From assembly GCA_013151655.1 (NCBI GenBank), contig JAADHX010000263.1, positions 1 through 8,571 of the forward strand: a DNA stretch of 8,571 nt, read 5' to 3'. The position numbers were made by a program, and so were the translations under genes. This stretch comes from Actinomycetota bacterium (GTDB lineage: Bacteria; Actinomycetota; Acidimicrobiia; Acidimicrobiales; Poriferisodalaceae). The notes under the pieces were generated by a model. It was not told where the DNA came from. It searched no databases and saw only the letters and a list, made by a program, of their open reading frames with translations. Shown piece after piece: positions 1 through 6,945 of this stretch; position 1 is the first letter of the stretch; each line of letters starts with the position of its first letter.

Positions 1-1324
<1,324 letters not shown>

Positions 1325-1345
1325 CGAGCCAAGGGTATCGGCGCA

Positions 1346-1360
1346 CCCAGAAGAACTGGG
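1346..1360 (-). other. Small hairpin in the hpf-secA gap
   Basis: CCCAG / CTGGG form a 5 bp stem with a 5 nt loop between the hpf stop and the secA start. There is no U-tract after it in the transcribed direction, so it is not a standard intrinsic terminator. It could be a processing or attenuation site, or chance. Confidence 0.25.
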
Positions 1361-1380
1361 GCAGGGCTACGATTACTCGA

Positions 1381-2004
1381 TCAACCGCCCTCGTCGATGA
1401 GGCCAAGGGTGTGATCGTCGCGTACGTAAACCACACCACACCGCCCGGTCTCGACGTTGTGGAACAAGAAGAACGGGTGGTCGAGAAGCTGCATTCGCAA
1501 CGCCGCCGCCTCGGGGGTCATGTTCATGAGCTCGAACGACTTGCGTTTCACTATGACAAGCTCGGTTAGGTCGGCTGCCGGAAGCTCGTCGACATCTTCG
1601 TCGCCGATGTCCGCGCCAGCAACTGCGTCGAGAGCCTGAAGGGCCTCGTCGGCGCCACGCGACAACAGCTGGCGGGAATCGTCGCGATGGGGGTTGGGCC
1701 GGCGTCGCTTTACGACCTGAGTCTTCAGTTTGCGTAGCTGCTTTTCGAGCTTAGACACGGCCCGATCGAGAGCCTGATGCTGATCGGACCCAGAGACCTT
1801 GCACCGAATGTGGTGACCATGACCCTCAAGCGTCACCTCGATCTGTTCCTTGTCGGAGATCCGAGGGTTCTTCTCCGCACGGAACACGACTGCGGCACGA
1901 TCGAGCCCAAAGAGAAATCTGTCTAGATGACCAATCTTTGATCTCACGGCTTCCTGAACATCGCCAGGAACTTCGACATTTCGACCCGAGATCGTCACAT
2001 CCAC
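1381..2004 (-). CDS. hpf: Ribosome hibernation promoting factor, long form (HPF)
   Basis: The product is 207 residues, the normal size for long HPF, which binds the small subunit near the decoding centre and pairs 70S ribosomes into inactive 100S dimers in stationary phase or starvation. The N-terminal RaiA/YfiA-type domain covers about residues 1-100 (MDVTISGRNVEV at the start, the Lys/Arg-rich helix SKLEKQLRKLKTQVVKRRR at its end). A charged, acidic linker covers about 105-148. The C-terminal dimerisation domain covers about 149-207, with VKRKSFELMNMTPEAA, LLDHPFFLFHN, and GLIDEGG at the end. The start is GTG at 2004, supported by AAGGAG seven bases upstream; the ATG three bases inside is out of frame. 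It lies between comF and secA, the order seen in mycobacteria and other actinobacteria, and is probably cotranscribed with both. A 6-3-6 palindrome just upstream may be regulatory. Confidence 0.97.
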   Translation of the reverse strand: MDVTISGRNVEVPGDVQEAVRSKIGHLDRFLFGLDRAAVVFRAEKNPRISDKEQIEVTLEGHGHHIRCKVSGSDQHQALDRAVSKLEKQLRKLKTQVVKRRRPNPHRDDSRQLLSRGADEALQALDAVAGADIGDEDVDELPAADLTELVIVKRKSFELMNMTPEAAALRMQLLDHPFFLFHNVETGRCGVVYVRDDHTLGLIDEGG

Positions 2005-2011
2005 AGACAGA

Positions 2012-2017
2012 CTCCTT
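2012..2017 (-). promoter_or_regulatory. Shine-Dalgarno of hpf (fixes the GTG start)
   Basis: On the minus strand this reads AAGGAG, with 7 nt to the GTG at 2004. It is the reason for choosing GTG as start. Confidence 0.75.
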
Positions 2018-2021
2018 AGTG

Positions 2022-2036
2022 CTAGAAGTGTTCTAG
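2022..2036. promoter_or_regulatory. Palindrome CTAGAA-N3-TTCTAG upstream of hpf
   Basis: A perfect 6 bp dyad with a 3 bp centre sits 18-32 bp before the hpf start codon, immediately upstream of its Shine-Dalgarno. It could be a protein operator or a small leader hairpin. It resembles, but does not match, the GAAC-N4-GTTC LexA box of actinobacteria because the spacing is different. Function unknown. Confidence 0.35.
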
Positions 2037-2052
2037 TTATGTTTCACCCATC

Positions 2053-2670
2053 TTAGATCCTGGCGACCGTCGGCGCGGCATCGGCTTGACCGCGAGATTC
2101 CGCGACAACGGTAAGGACGCGAACATGCACCGATTCGGCACCGGTCGAACCAAGGAGCGACACCGCCGACCAGACCGTGGTGCCAGTGGTGTGGACGTCA
2201 TCGATCACCAGGACTCTCAAACCAGATGCCCGCGCGGTCGTTTCCAGGTTGGGCCCCTTAAGCCGAGCGTAGCGCGACTTGCCGGTCTGATTTTGGTGGT
2301 CGGCACGTCGAAACGCACGTCTGGCCGGACGTCCCAACAGCCGGCCGACTTCGCGAGCAAGCACCTGACCTTGGTCGTGGCCTCGCAGCTTTCGTCCAGA
2401 CCGCGACGCAGGAACCCAGGTAATGACGTCGATCTCGTCGGGGCTCACGGAAGCAAGACCGGCGGCCCACCAGCGCAACATGGTCTTGCCCCAAGGTTGC
2501 TTGGCTTCTGCGATCAGGGCTCTGGCCACATCACAGTACTCGGCAAGACCAAGCGCCGAGACTGCCCCTTGGACACGCATCGGCGCCGCAGGTTGCAACC
2601 GGGCGACACAGACCGAACACGGATAACCGACGTTGGACTGACATCCGGGACAGGCGCGGCGGAAAAGCAC
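2053..2670 (-). CDS. comF: ComF-family phosphoribosyltransferase-like protein
   Basis: The product is about 205 residues from the chosen GTG. The N-terminus has the family's zinc-ribbon cysteines, CPGC (7-10) and CSVC (18-21). The body has WVPASRSGRKLRGHDQGQVLA, the usual ComF VP...R..RGFNQ..LA stretch, then QTGKSRYAR. A PRPP-binding loop VLVIDDVHTTGTT lies at about 153-165. ComF proteins are linked to DNA uptake in competent bacteria, and the fold suggests a phosphoribosyl or nucleotide ligand, but the reaction is not established. The frame extends upstream to an ATG at 2775, which would overlap the start of the divergent oxygenase gene. GTG at 2670 gives a family-typical LFRRACPGC N-terminus and leaves a 103 bp divergent promoter region; a TTG at 2730 is another option. 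No strong Shine-Dalgarno decides. It is 48 bp from hpf and probably leads the operon. Confidence 0.92.
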   Translation of the reverse strand: MLFRRACPGCQSNVGYPCSVCVARLQPAAPMRVQGAVSALGLAEYCDVARALIAEAKQPWGKTMLRWWAAGLASVSPDEIDVITWVPASRSGRKLRGHDQGQVLAREVGRLLGRPARRAFRRADHQNQTGKSRYARLKGPNLETTARASGLRVLVIDDVHTTGTTVWSAVSLLGSTGAESVHVRVLTVVAESRGQADAAPTVARI

Positions 2671-2718
2671 AGCTCGAACATACCGGCGAGGTGTGACGCC
2701 AGAACCGAAGCGTCGATC

Positions 2719-2747
2719 TTGACAGTGCAAGGATTCTGGTTCACGAT
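2719..2747 (+). promoter_or_regulatory. Candidate sigma-70-type promoter for the oxygenase gene
   Basis: A perfect TTGACA lies at 2719-2724. Seventeen bases later comes CACGAT (2742-2747), a weak -10 with 3 of 6 consensus positions. A start about 20 bp before the ATG at 2774 would leave room for the AAGGA ribosome binding site. The -35 is convincing; the -10 is not. Confidence 0.45.
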
Positions 2748-2762
2748 AGGTGCTACGACCAA

Positions 2763-2767
2763 AAGGA
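2763..2767 (+). promoter_or_regulatory. Shine-Dalgarno of the oxygenase gene
   Basis: AAGGA stands 6 nt before the ATG at 2774. It favours this ATG over the in-frame TTG at 2750, which has no such site. Confidence 0.75.
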
Positions 2768-2773
2768 ACCATC

Positions 2774-4114
2774 ATGACTGCTGTCGAGAACCCCTACCTG
2801 GCGGGCAACTACGCACCGGTCACCGAAGAGGTCACGGCAACCGATCTTCAGGTCGAAGGCACCATCCCAGCCGAACTCGATGGCCGCTACATCCGCAATG
2901 GCCCCAACCCCGCCGGCGAAACCGACCCCGACAACTTCCACTGGTTCACCGGCGACGGCATGGTGCACGGCGTCCGGCTTCGCGGCGGTAAGGCGGAGTG
3001 GTATCGCAATCGTTACGTCAAGGGCCCGGCGACATCAGCAGCACTAGGTGTGGAGCCGTTGCCCGATCCCTTCGGTGGCGAACGTGGACTCTCCTCGCCC
3101 AACACCAACGTGATCGGCCATGCCGGACGAACCTTCGCCATCGTCGAAGCTGGGGGAATTCCGATGGAACTCGACTACGAACTCAACACGCTGAGCTACT
3201 GCGACTTCGATGGCACACTCCCCTACGGCTTCTCAGCACACCCCCACCTCGAAGCATCGACAGGCGAGCTTCACACAGTTGCGTACTACTGGGGTTGGGG
3301 TAACCAGGTTCAGTACATCCGCAGCGGCGCCGACGGCAAGATTGTTCAGACCATCGACGTGCCAACCACCGGGTCACCAATGATCCACGACATGGCATTC
3401 ACCGACCGTTACATCCTTATCCTCGACCTTCCCTGTGTCTTCGATCTCGATGTCGCCATGGCGGGATCCTCGCTTCCGTACCGATGGGCCGACGAGTACC
3501 CCGCACGCATAGGGCTGCTTCCCCGCGACGGTGGTGCCGACGACGTCGTATGGTGCGAAATCGACTCGTGTTACATCTTCCACCCGATGAACGCGTACGA
3601 CGACGCCGACGGCAACGTGGTTCTCGACGCGGTTCGTCACCCAAAGATGTTCGCTACCGAGGTAACCGGGCCAAACGAGGGTGTCCCCGTGCTCGAACGG
3701 TGGACTCTCAACCCTGCTACGGGACGCTCGTCTCAGACCAACATCTCCGCGATTGGACAGGAGTTCCCGCGGCTCAACGAAGCCAACTTCGGCAAGCCAT
3801 ACCAGTACGGCTACACCGTCGCCGCGAGCGCGCGCCTCGATCCCCATGCCTTACTCAAACACGACATGAACTCCGGCGAGGTGCTCAGGCACGACAATTC
3901 GGGGCGACAACATCTCGAACCAGTATTCGTTCCGCGCAGCGGCGCGATCGCCGAGGACGACGGCTGGATCATGGCGTATGCCTACAACGTCGAAGCGAAC
4001 TCAAGCGAAGTAGTCATCATCGACGCCCAAGACTTCGCAGCCGACCCGATCGCCACCATCACCCTCCCCCAGCGCGTCCCCTTCGGCTTCCACGGCAACT
4101 GGGTCCCCGACTGA
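2774..4114 (+). CDS. Carotenoid cleavage oxygenase-family protein (RPE65/CCD type)
   Basis: The product is 446 residues, a usual size for bacterial members. The family uses a non-haem Fe(II) at the axis of a seven-bladed propeller to split a double bond of carotenoids, apocarotenoids or stilbene/phenylpropene compounds with O2. The four iron-binding histidines are identifiable: H156 (SAHPHLE), H205 (MIHDMAF), H270 (IFHPMNAYDD) and H440 (FGFHGNWVP). The second-shell glutamates fit E125 (VEAGG), E330 (QEFPR) and E382 (EPVFVPR). The N-terminal IPAELDGRYIRNGPNP and HWFTGDGMVHG are also typical. No signal peptide or membrane segment is visible, so it is probably cytosolic. It is transcribed alone, divergent from comF and convergent with ahcY; no carotenoid biosynthesis gene is nearby, so the substrate cannot be inferred from context. 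It occupies the place where lpqB-mtrB-mtrA-tmk lie in mycobacteria. Family call is firm, substrate open. Confidence 0.96.
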   Translation: MTAVENPYLAGNYAPVTEEVTATDLQVEGTIPAELDGRYIRNGPNPAGETDPDNFHWFTGDGMVHGVRLRGGKAEWYRNRYVKGPATSAALGVEPLPDPFGGERGLSSPNTNVIGHAGRTFAIVEAGGIPMELDYELNTLSYCDFDGTLPYGFSAHPHLEASTGELHTVAYYWGWGNQVQYIRSGADGKIVQTIDVPTTGSPMIHDMAFTDRYILILDLPCVFDLDVAMAGSSLPYRWADEYPARIGLLPRDGGADDVVWCEIDSCYIFHPMNAYDDADGNVVLDAVRHPKMFATEVTGPNEGVPVLERWTLNPATGRSSQTNISAIGQEFPRLNEANFGKPYQYGYTVAASARLDPHALLKHDMNSGEVLRHDNSGRQHLEPVFVPRSGAIAEDDGWIMAYAYNVEANSSEVVIIDAQDFAADPIATITLPQRVPFGFHGNWVPD

Positions 4115-4134
4115 AACGAAAAACCTCTCCCGTC

Positions 4135-4195
4135 AGCGCCGCGACCTCCGGTCGCTAACCGGGGTTCTGCCCTCACTTCGTTCGGGCAAACCCCG
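4135..4195. repeat. Intergenic double-hairpin repeat, copy 1
   Basis: About 61 bp, matched by copy 2 at 4270-4331 in the same orientation. It has a small hairpin, GCGACC-TCC-GGTCGC (4141-4155), and a larger one, CGGGGTT(c)TGCCC ... GGGCAAACCCCG (4160-4195), of 12 pairs with one bulged C and an 11 nt loop. It begins 20 bp after the oxygenase stop and could act as that gene's 3' end, though no T-run follows. Confidence 0.75.
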
Positions 4196-4204
4196 AGTAC
4201 CACT

Positions 4205-4250
4205 CCCGTCAGCGGGAAACGGTTGCGGGCGAACGTTTCCCGCTGACGGG
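4205..4250. terminator. Perfect 17 bp inverted repeat between convergent genes (candidate bidirectional terminator)
   Basis: CCCGTCAGCGGGAAACG (4205-4221) and its exact reverse complement (4234-4250) are separated by a 12 nt loop. It lies midway between two convergent genes, so it could end transcription from either side. It lacks a T-tract in both directions, so it is a stable stem rather than a textbook intrinsic terminator. The first ten bases of the arm, with two flanking bases, also occur at 4127-4138. Confidence 0.55.
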
Positions 4251-4269
4251 CAGGTCTGATCTGCGTATG

Positions 4270-4331
4270 AGCGCCGCAACCCTCGGTTGCTAACCGGGGT
4301 TTCACCTTCGGCTCGTTCAGGCAAAACCCCG
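4270..4331. repeat. Intergenic double-hairpin repeat, copy 2
   Basis: Second copy of the unit at 4135-4195. The small hairpin is GCAACC-CTC-GGTTGC (4276-4290): relative to copy 1 one G-C pair has become A-T on both sides of the stem. The larger hairpin keeps CGGGGTTT / AAACCCCG (4295-4302 with 4324-4331), while the inner pairs of copy 1 are lost. It lies 35 bp past the ahcY stop and may shape that transcript's 3' end. Confidence 0.75.
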
Positions 4332-4366
4332 CAGCAACAACCGTGTCGCGAACCAGCAGCTACTAC

Positions 4367-5827
4367 CTAGTAGCGGTAGTGGGCGGGTTTGTAGGGGCCG
4401 TCGGCCGAAATACCTAGGTAGCTGGCCTGATCGTCGCTCAGCCTTGTCAGCTTTACGCCGAGCTTGTCGAGGTGCAGGCGGGCAACTTCTTCGTCGAGGT
4501 GCTTCGGTAGGAGGTAGACCTCGTTCTCGAGTTCGTCGGAGTTGGCGTGTAGCTCCATCTGGGCCAGTACCTGGTTGGTGAAGCTCATCGACATCACGAA
4601 ACTCGGGTGGCCAGTGGCACAACCGAGGTTCATCAGCCGCCCCTCAGCCAGCACGATTATCGAGTTACCCGACGGGAACACGAACTCGTCGACCTGCGGC
4701 TTTATGTTTCGGCGTTGGACATCACTCATGCCTTCAAGCCCGGCCATGTCGAGCTCGTTGTCGAAGTGACCGATATTGGAAACAATGGCGTTGTGCTTCA
4801 TCTTCGACATCAAGTCGGCTGAAATGACGTCTTTGTTGCCGGTAGTGGTCACGAAAATGTCGACTTCGCCAACAACGTTCTCGATACGATCGACCGAGAA
4901 CCCTTCCATCGCGGCCTGAAGTGCGTTGATGGGGTCGATCTCAGAAACAATGACTCTGGCACCCTGGCCGCGAAGCGCTTGGGCACATCCCTTGCCAACG
5001 TCTCCGTAACCAGCGACAAAAGCCACCTTGCCGCCGATCATTACGTCGGTGGCGCGGTTGAGACCATCAATAAGGGAGTGGCGACAGCCATACAGGTTGT
5101 CGAACTTCGACTTGGTAACGGAGTCGTTGACGTTGTAGGCCGGGAAGACAAGTTCGCCGGTCTCGACCATCTCGTACAGACGATGAACACCGGTGGTTGT
5201 CTCTTCGGACACGCCTTGAATGCCATCACGCATAGCCACAAAGTCGATTGGGTTCTCGGCTGCGATCTTGTGAAGAAGTTTGTAAATCTCTTCTTCGTCT
5301 GGCGAATCGGCGCTATCTGGAGCCGGAATTTCGCCCGCAAGCTGGTACTTGGCGCCGAGCAGTACAAACATGGTGGCGTCGCCGCCGTCATCGAGAATCA
5401 GACTCGGCCCACTGGCACCTGGCCAACGAAGAGCCTGTTCGGTGCACCACCAGTATTCCTCAAGTGATTCACCCTTCCAGGCGTAGACGGGGGTGCCCCG
5501 AGGCGAGTCGACGCTGCCTTCGCGCCCGACTGCTACCGCGGCAGCGGCTTCGTCTTGGGTCGAGAAAATGTTGCAGCTGACCCAGCGCACATCGGCGCCG
5601 ATATCGACCAGGGTTTCGATTAGAACCGCGGTCTGGACGGTCATGTGCAGCGACCCCATGATGCGGGCCCCAGCTAGAGGTTTGCTGTCGTAGTAGCGAG
5701 CACGTAGCTCCATAAGGCCTGGCATCTCAACCTCGGCGAGGTCAATCTGCTTACGGCCGGCAGCGGCCAAGTTGAGGTCGGCAACCTTGTAGTCGCCAGC
5801 CGCTAACACGGCAGGAAGTTCGGACAT
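4367..5827 (-). CDS. ahcY: S-adenosylhomocysteine hydrolase (adenosylhomocysteinase)
   Basis: The 486-residue enzyme reversibly splits S-adenosylhomocysteine into homocysteine and adenosine, clearing the inhibitory by-product of methyl transfer and feeding the methionine cycle. It carries tightly bound NAD: the Rossmann loop GYGDVGKG is at 273-280. Substrate residues are visible: H61 (LHMTVQTAVLIETL), D146/D147 (ILDDGGD), E209 in SEETTTGVH, and K239, D243, N244 and C248 in the NVNDSVTKSKFDNLYGCRHS block. The C-terminal tail GPYKPAHYRY, which reaches into the neighbouring subunit of the tetramer, is intact. The extra segment at about 160-200 is the insertion found in many bacterial and actinobacterial enzymes. 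The ATG at 5827 is chosen because TGGAG precedes it by 6 nt and MSELPAVLAAGDYKV is a natural start; the frame runs 37 codons further upstream without family similarity. In M. tuberculosis the orthologue is a few genes from comF on the same strand. Confidence 0.98.
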   Translation of the reverse strand: MSELPAVLAAGDYKVADLNLAAAGRKQIDLAEVEMPGLMELRARYYDSKPLAGARIMGSLHMTVQTAVLIETLVDIGADVRWVSCNIFSTQDEAAAAVAVGREGSVDSPRGTPVYAWKGESLEEYWWCTEQALRWPGASGPSLILDDGGDATMFVLLGAKYQLAGEIPAPDSADSPDEEEIYKLLHKIAAENPIDFVAMRDGIQGVSEETTTGVHRLYEMVETGELVFPAYNVNDSVTKSKFDNLYGCRHSLIDGLNRATDVMIGGKVAFVAGYGDVGKGCAQALRGQGARVIVSEIDPINALQAAMEGFSVDRIENVVGEVDIFVTTTGNKDVISADLMSKMKHNAIVSNIGHFDNELDMAGLEGMSDVQRRNIKPQVDEFVFPSGNSIIVLAEGRLMNLGCATGHPSFVMSMSFTNQVLAQMELHANSDELENEVYLLPKHLDEEVARLHLDKLGVKLTRLSDDQASYLGISADGPYKPAHYRY

Positions 5828-5833
5828 AGTTAT

Positions 5834-5838
5834 CTCCA
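5834..5838 (-). promoter_or_regulatory. Shine-Dalgarno of ahcY
   Basis: Minus strand TGGAG, 6 nt before the ATG at 5827. It decides the start against the longer open frame. Confidence 0.7.
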
Positions 5839-5863
5839 CAAGTGTGTTGGTTAGTTTGAAGTC

Positions 5864-5936
5864 GGCACCCGGGCGTCTGCCCTTAGACCAAGACATCGCA
5901 ACGATGCCAATCCGCGACCAACAGGTGTGGAGTGCC
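5864..5936 (-). promoter_or_regulatory. Candidate structured 5' leader of ahcY (three-way junction)
   Basis: In RNA sense, an outer stem pairs GGCACUC (5936-5930) with GGGUGCC (5870-5864), 7 pairs with one G-U. It encloses a hairpin GGCAUCG-UUG-CGAUGUC (5908-5892), 7 pairs, and a small GGGC-AGAC-GCCC hairpin (5882-5871) that abuts the outer stem. It lies 37-109 nt before the ahcY start. I looked for the conserved core of the SAH riboswitch and did not find it, so it is not a recognisable member. This could be a new leader element or chance pairing; only manual pairing supports it. Confidence 0.3.
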
Positions 5937-5954
5937 AAGGCTCAGACTAACGAA

Positions 5955-5966
5955 TCGGCGCGCCGA
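5955..5966. promoter_or_regulatory. 12 bp perfect palindrome TCGGCGCGCCGA upstream of ahcY
   Basis: A perfect dyad 128-139 bp upstream of the ahcY ATG. Such symmetry can mark a repressor site, but GC-rich palindromes of this size also arise by chance. No regulator is known for it here. Confidence 0.3.
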
Positions 5967-6021
5967 ATATTCGCATCGTTGGCACAAAAGCACCGACAGC
6001 GGTGGAGCTGTGTGCCTTTAT

Positions 6022-6115
6022 GGCGCTCTTCGGATCTGAGGGATCGCGGGCGCGGCACAGGGGCCTGTAAGTCCAGCGGTTCTCTACGCCAACAGAGCCG
6101 AGGACCCCTCTGGTC
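6022..6115 (+). mobile_element. Possible left-end region of a decayed ISL3-type insertion sequence
   Basis: This stretch directly precedes the transposase remnant. It begins GGCGCTCTTCGGATCTGAG, loosely like the GGCTCTTC-type ends of ISL3 elements, and contains GGTTCTCTACGCCAACAGAGCC-like sequence of the kind seen just inside such ends. No matching right end was found in the window and no target duplication can be shown, so the boundary is a guess. Confidence 0.25.
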
Positions 6116-6325
6116 GTAGACTCTATTCGCGTCTGTGAATTGCTGGTCGGTCTTGGCGACGTGACCGTGCTTGGCATCAACGATACCGCCGGCGAACCGG
6201 TGCGGGTGCATGTCGAAGCTCGGGCTGCGCGCCCGTGGTGCGCGTCGATGGTGTGGGCGAAAGACTAGCGCCCGGCCGAACTGGTCAACTTGCCACTGCC
6301 GTTATCTCACAAGAACGACCAGCGA
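6116..6325 (+). pseudogene. ISL3-family transposase, decayed N-terminal fragment
   Basis: Read in one frame, the sequence gives VDSIRVCELLVGLGDVTVLG, then INDTAGEPVRVHVEARAARP, WCASMVWAKD, a TAG at 6266-6268, and RPAELVNLPLPLSHKNDQR before further stops. This follows the start of actinobacterial ISL3 transposases: the xxxLLGLxxVxVxxV opening, the RVHVE strand, the cysteine-rich PWC..C zinc site, then VELVDLP and the WHKHRW region. Compared with that pattern the second cysteine of the zinc site is gone, apparently through a small in-frame deletion, and the reading frame is stopped. The catalytic DDE part is absent; nothing after about 6325 resembles it. The start codon is unclear (GTA now stands where GTG would be expected). 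It is an inactive relic, important because it marks the boundary between the conserved core and the unusual right-hand region. The family call is from memory of ISL3 sequences. Confidence 0.65.
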
Positions 6326-6945
6326 TGATGACAGTTTCAACTTCTCTGTCGCGAGTTGCGCAACCGCTGGAATCGAGAACGGCCACGAACTTCGGTCGTA
6401 GTTGCTCACTCTTGTGGAGAGACTTGCGATCAACACCCCGATTATCCTATTCGCTGCGCTGGGCTCTCCTAACCTGTTCGACAGGATTGACGAGGAGATA
6501 GGTGAGTGCCTGGAAGAGGTGGCGGTAGCGCGAGGATCGCAGCAACCTCGAACCGATGACCGCCGTGACTACGACGAGGGTGGATTCGGCACGCGCGTTC
6601 GCGGTGCGGAGGGGGTTGTCGTAGGAACTCGCGTTACGACGGGCTCGGGGGCATCTCTGATATCCAGCGCATTCAGCGGCATCACCGTGGCCGCGAGCCT
6701 CGCCGTTGTCTCGATGCGATCGCGGGCGGGCTGTTTCAAGCGTGGAGACTGCCGTCCGTGGGCGAAGTCTCATCAATCGCCGGCCAGCGAGACGATGGTT
6801 AGATCAACCACCGTGCCTTACGTTCTGTAGGTCGTCGACCCAATTGCCCAAGATCGGTTCGGCAGATGCGCCGCCATCTGATCGATGGGCTTACCGCTAC
6901 CGCCGAACAACCCCTTACCTTGCGTGTGGGCCATGAGGGATACTT
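6326..6945. other. 620 bp with no supported gene
   Basis: The stretch lies between the transposase relic and the protease gene. The longest open frame is 6402-6830 (+), 142 codons from a TTG; it begins directly after a stop, has no Shine-Dalgarno, and its translation ends in low-information text with no family I recognise. On the minus strand 6447-6776 is also open but Arg-rich and equally unrecognised; another minus frame at about 6580-6770 gives a Pro/Thr-rich segment. I see no tRNA, CRISPR or clear terminator. Most likely it is decayed or rearranged DNA. Confidence 0.5.

Noticed and set aside
2086..2991. 301-codon plus-strand open frame
   Set aside because: It lies antisense to comF and then in another frame of the oxygenase gene; composition is Arg-rich and shadow-like.
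3374..3847. 157-codon minus-strand open frame inside the oxygenase gene
   Set aside because: It is the complement of a clearly coding frame with all four iron histidines; no independent evidence.
4979..5467. 162-codon plus-strand open frame inside ahcY
   Set aside because: It is antisense to the ahcY catalytic region; a shadow of a highly conserved gene.
5828..6000. SAH riboswitch upstream of ahcY
   Set aside because: The gene is right and some pairing is possible, but I could not find the conserved core of that riboswitch class, so I report only an unnamed leader structure.
5942..6211. Minus-strand frame of 89 codons and a plus-strand frame at 5844-6119
   Set aside because: They cover the ahcY upstream region and the IS relic; no family resemblance, no ribosome binding site, Arg-rich shadow composition.
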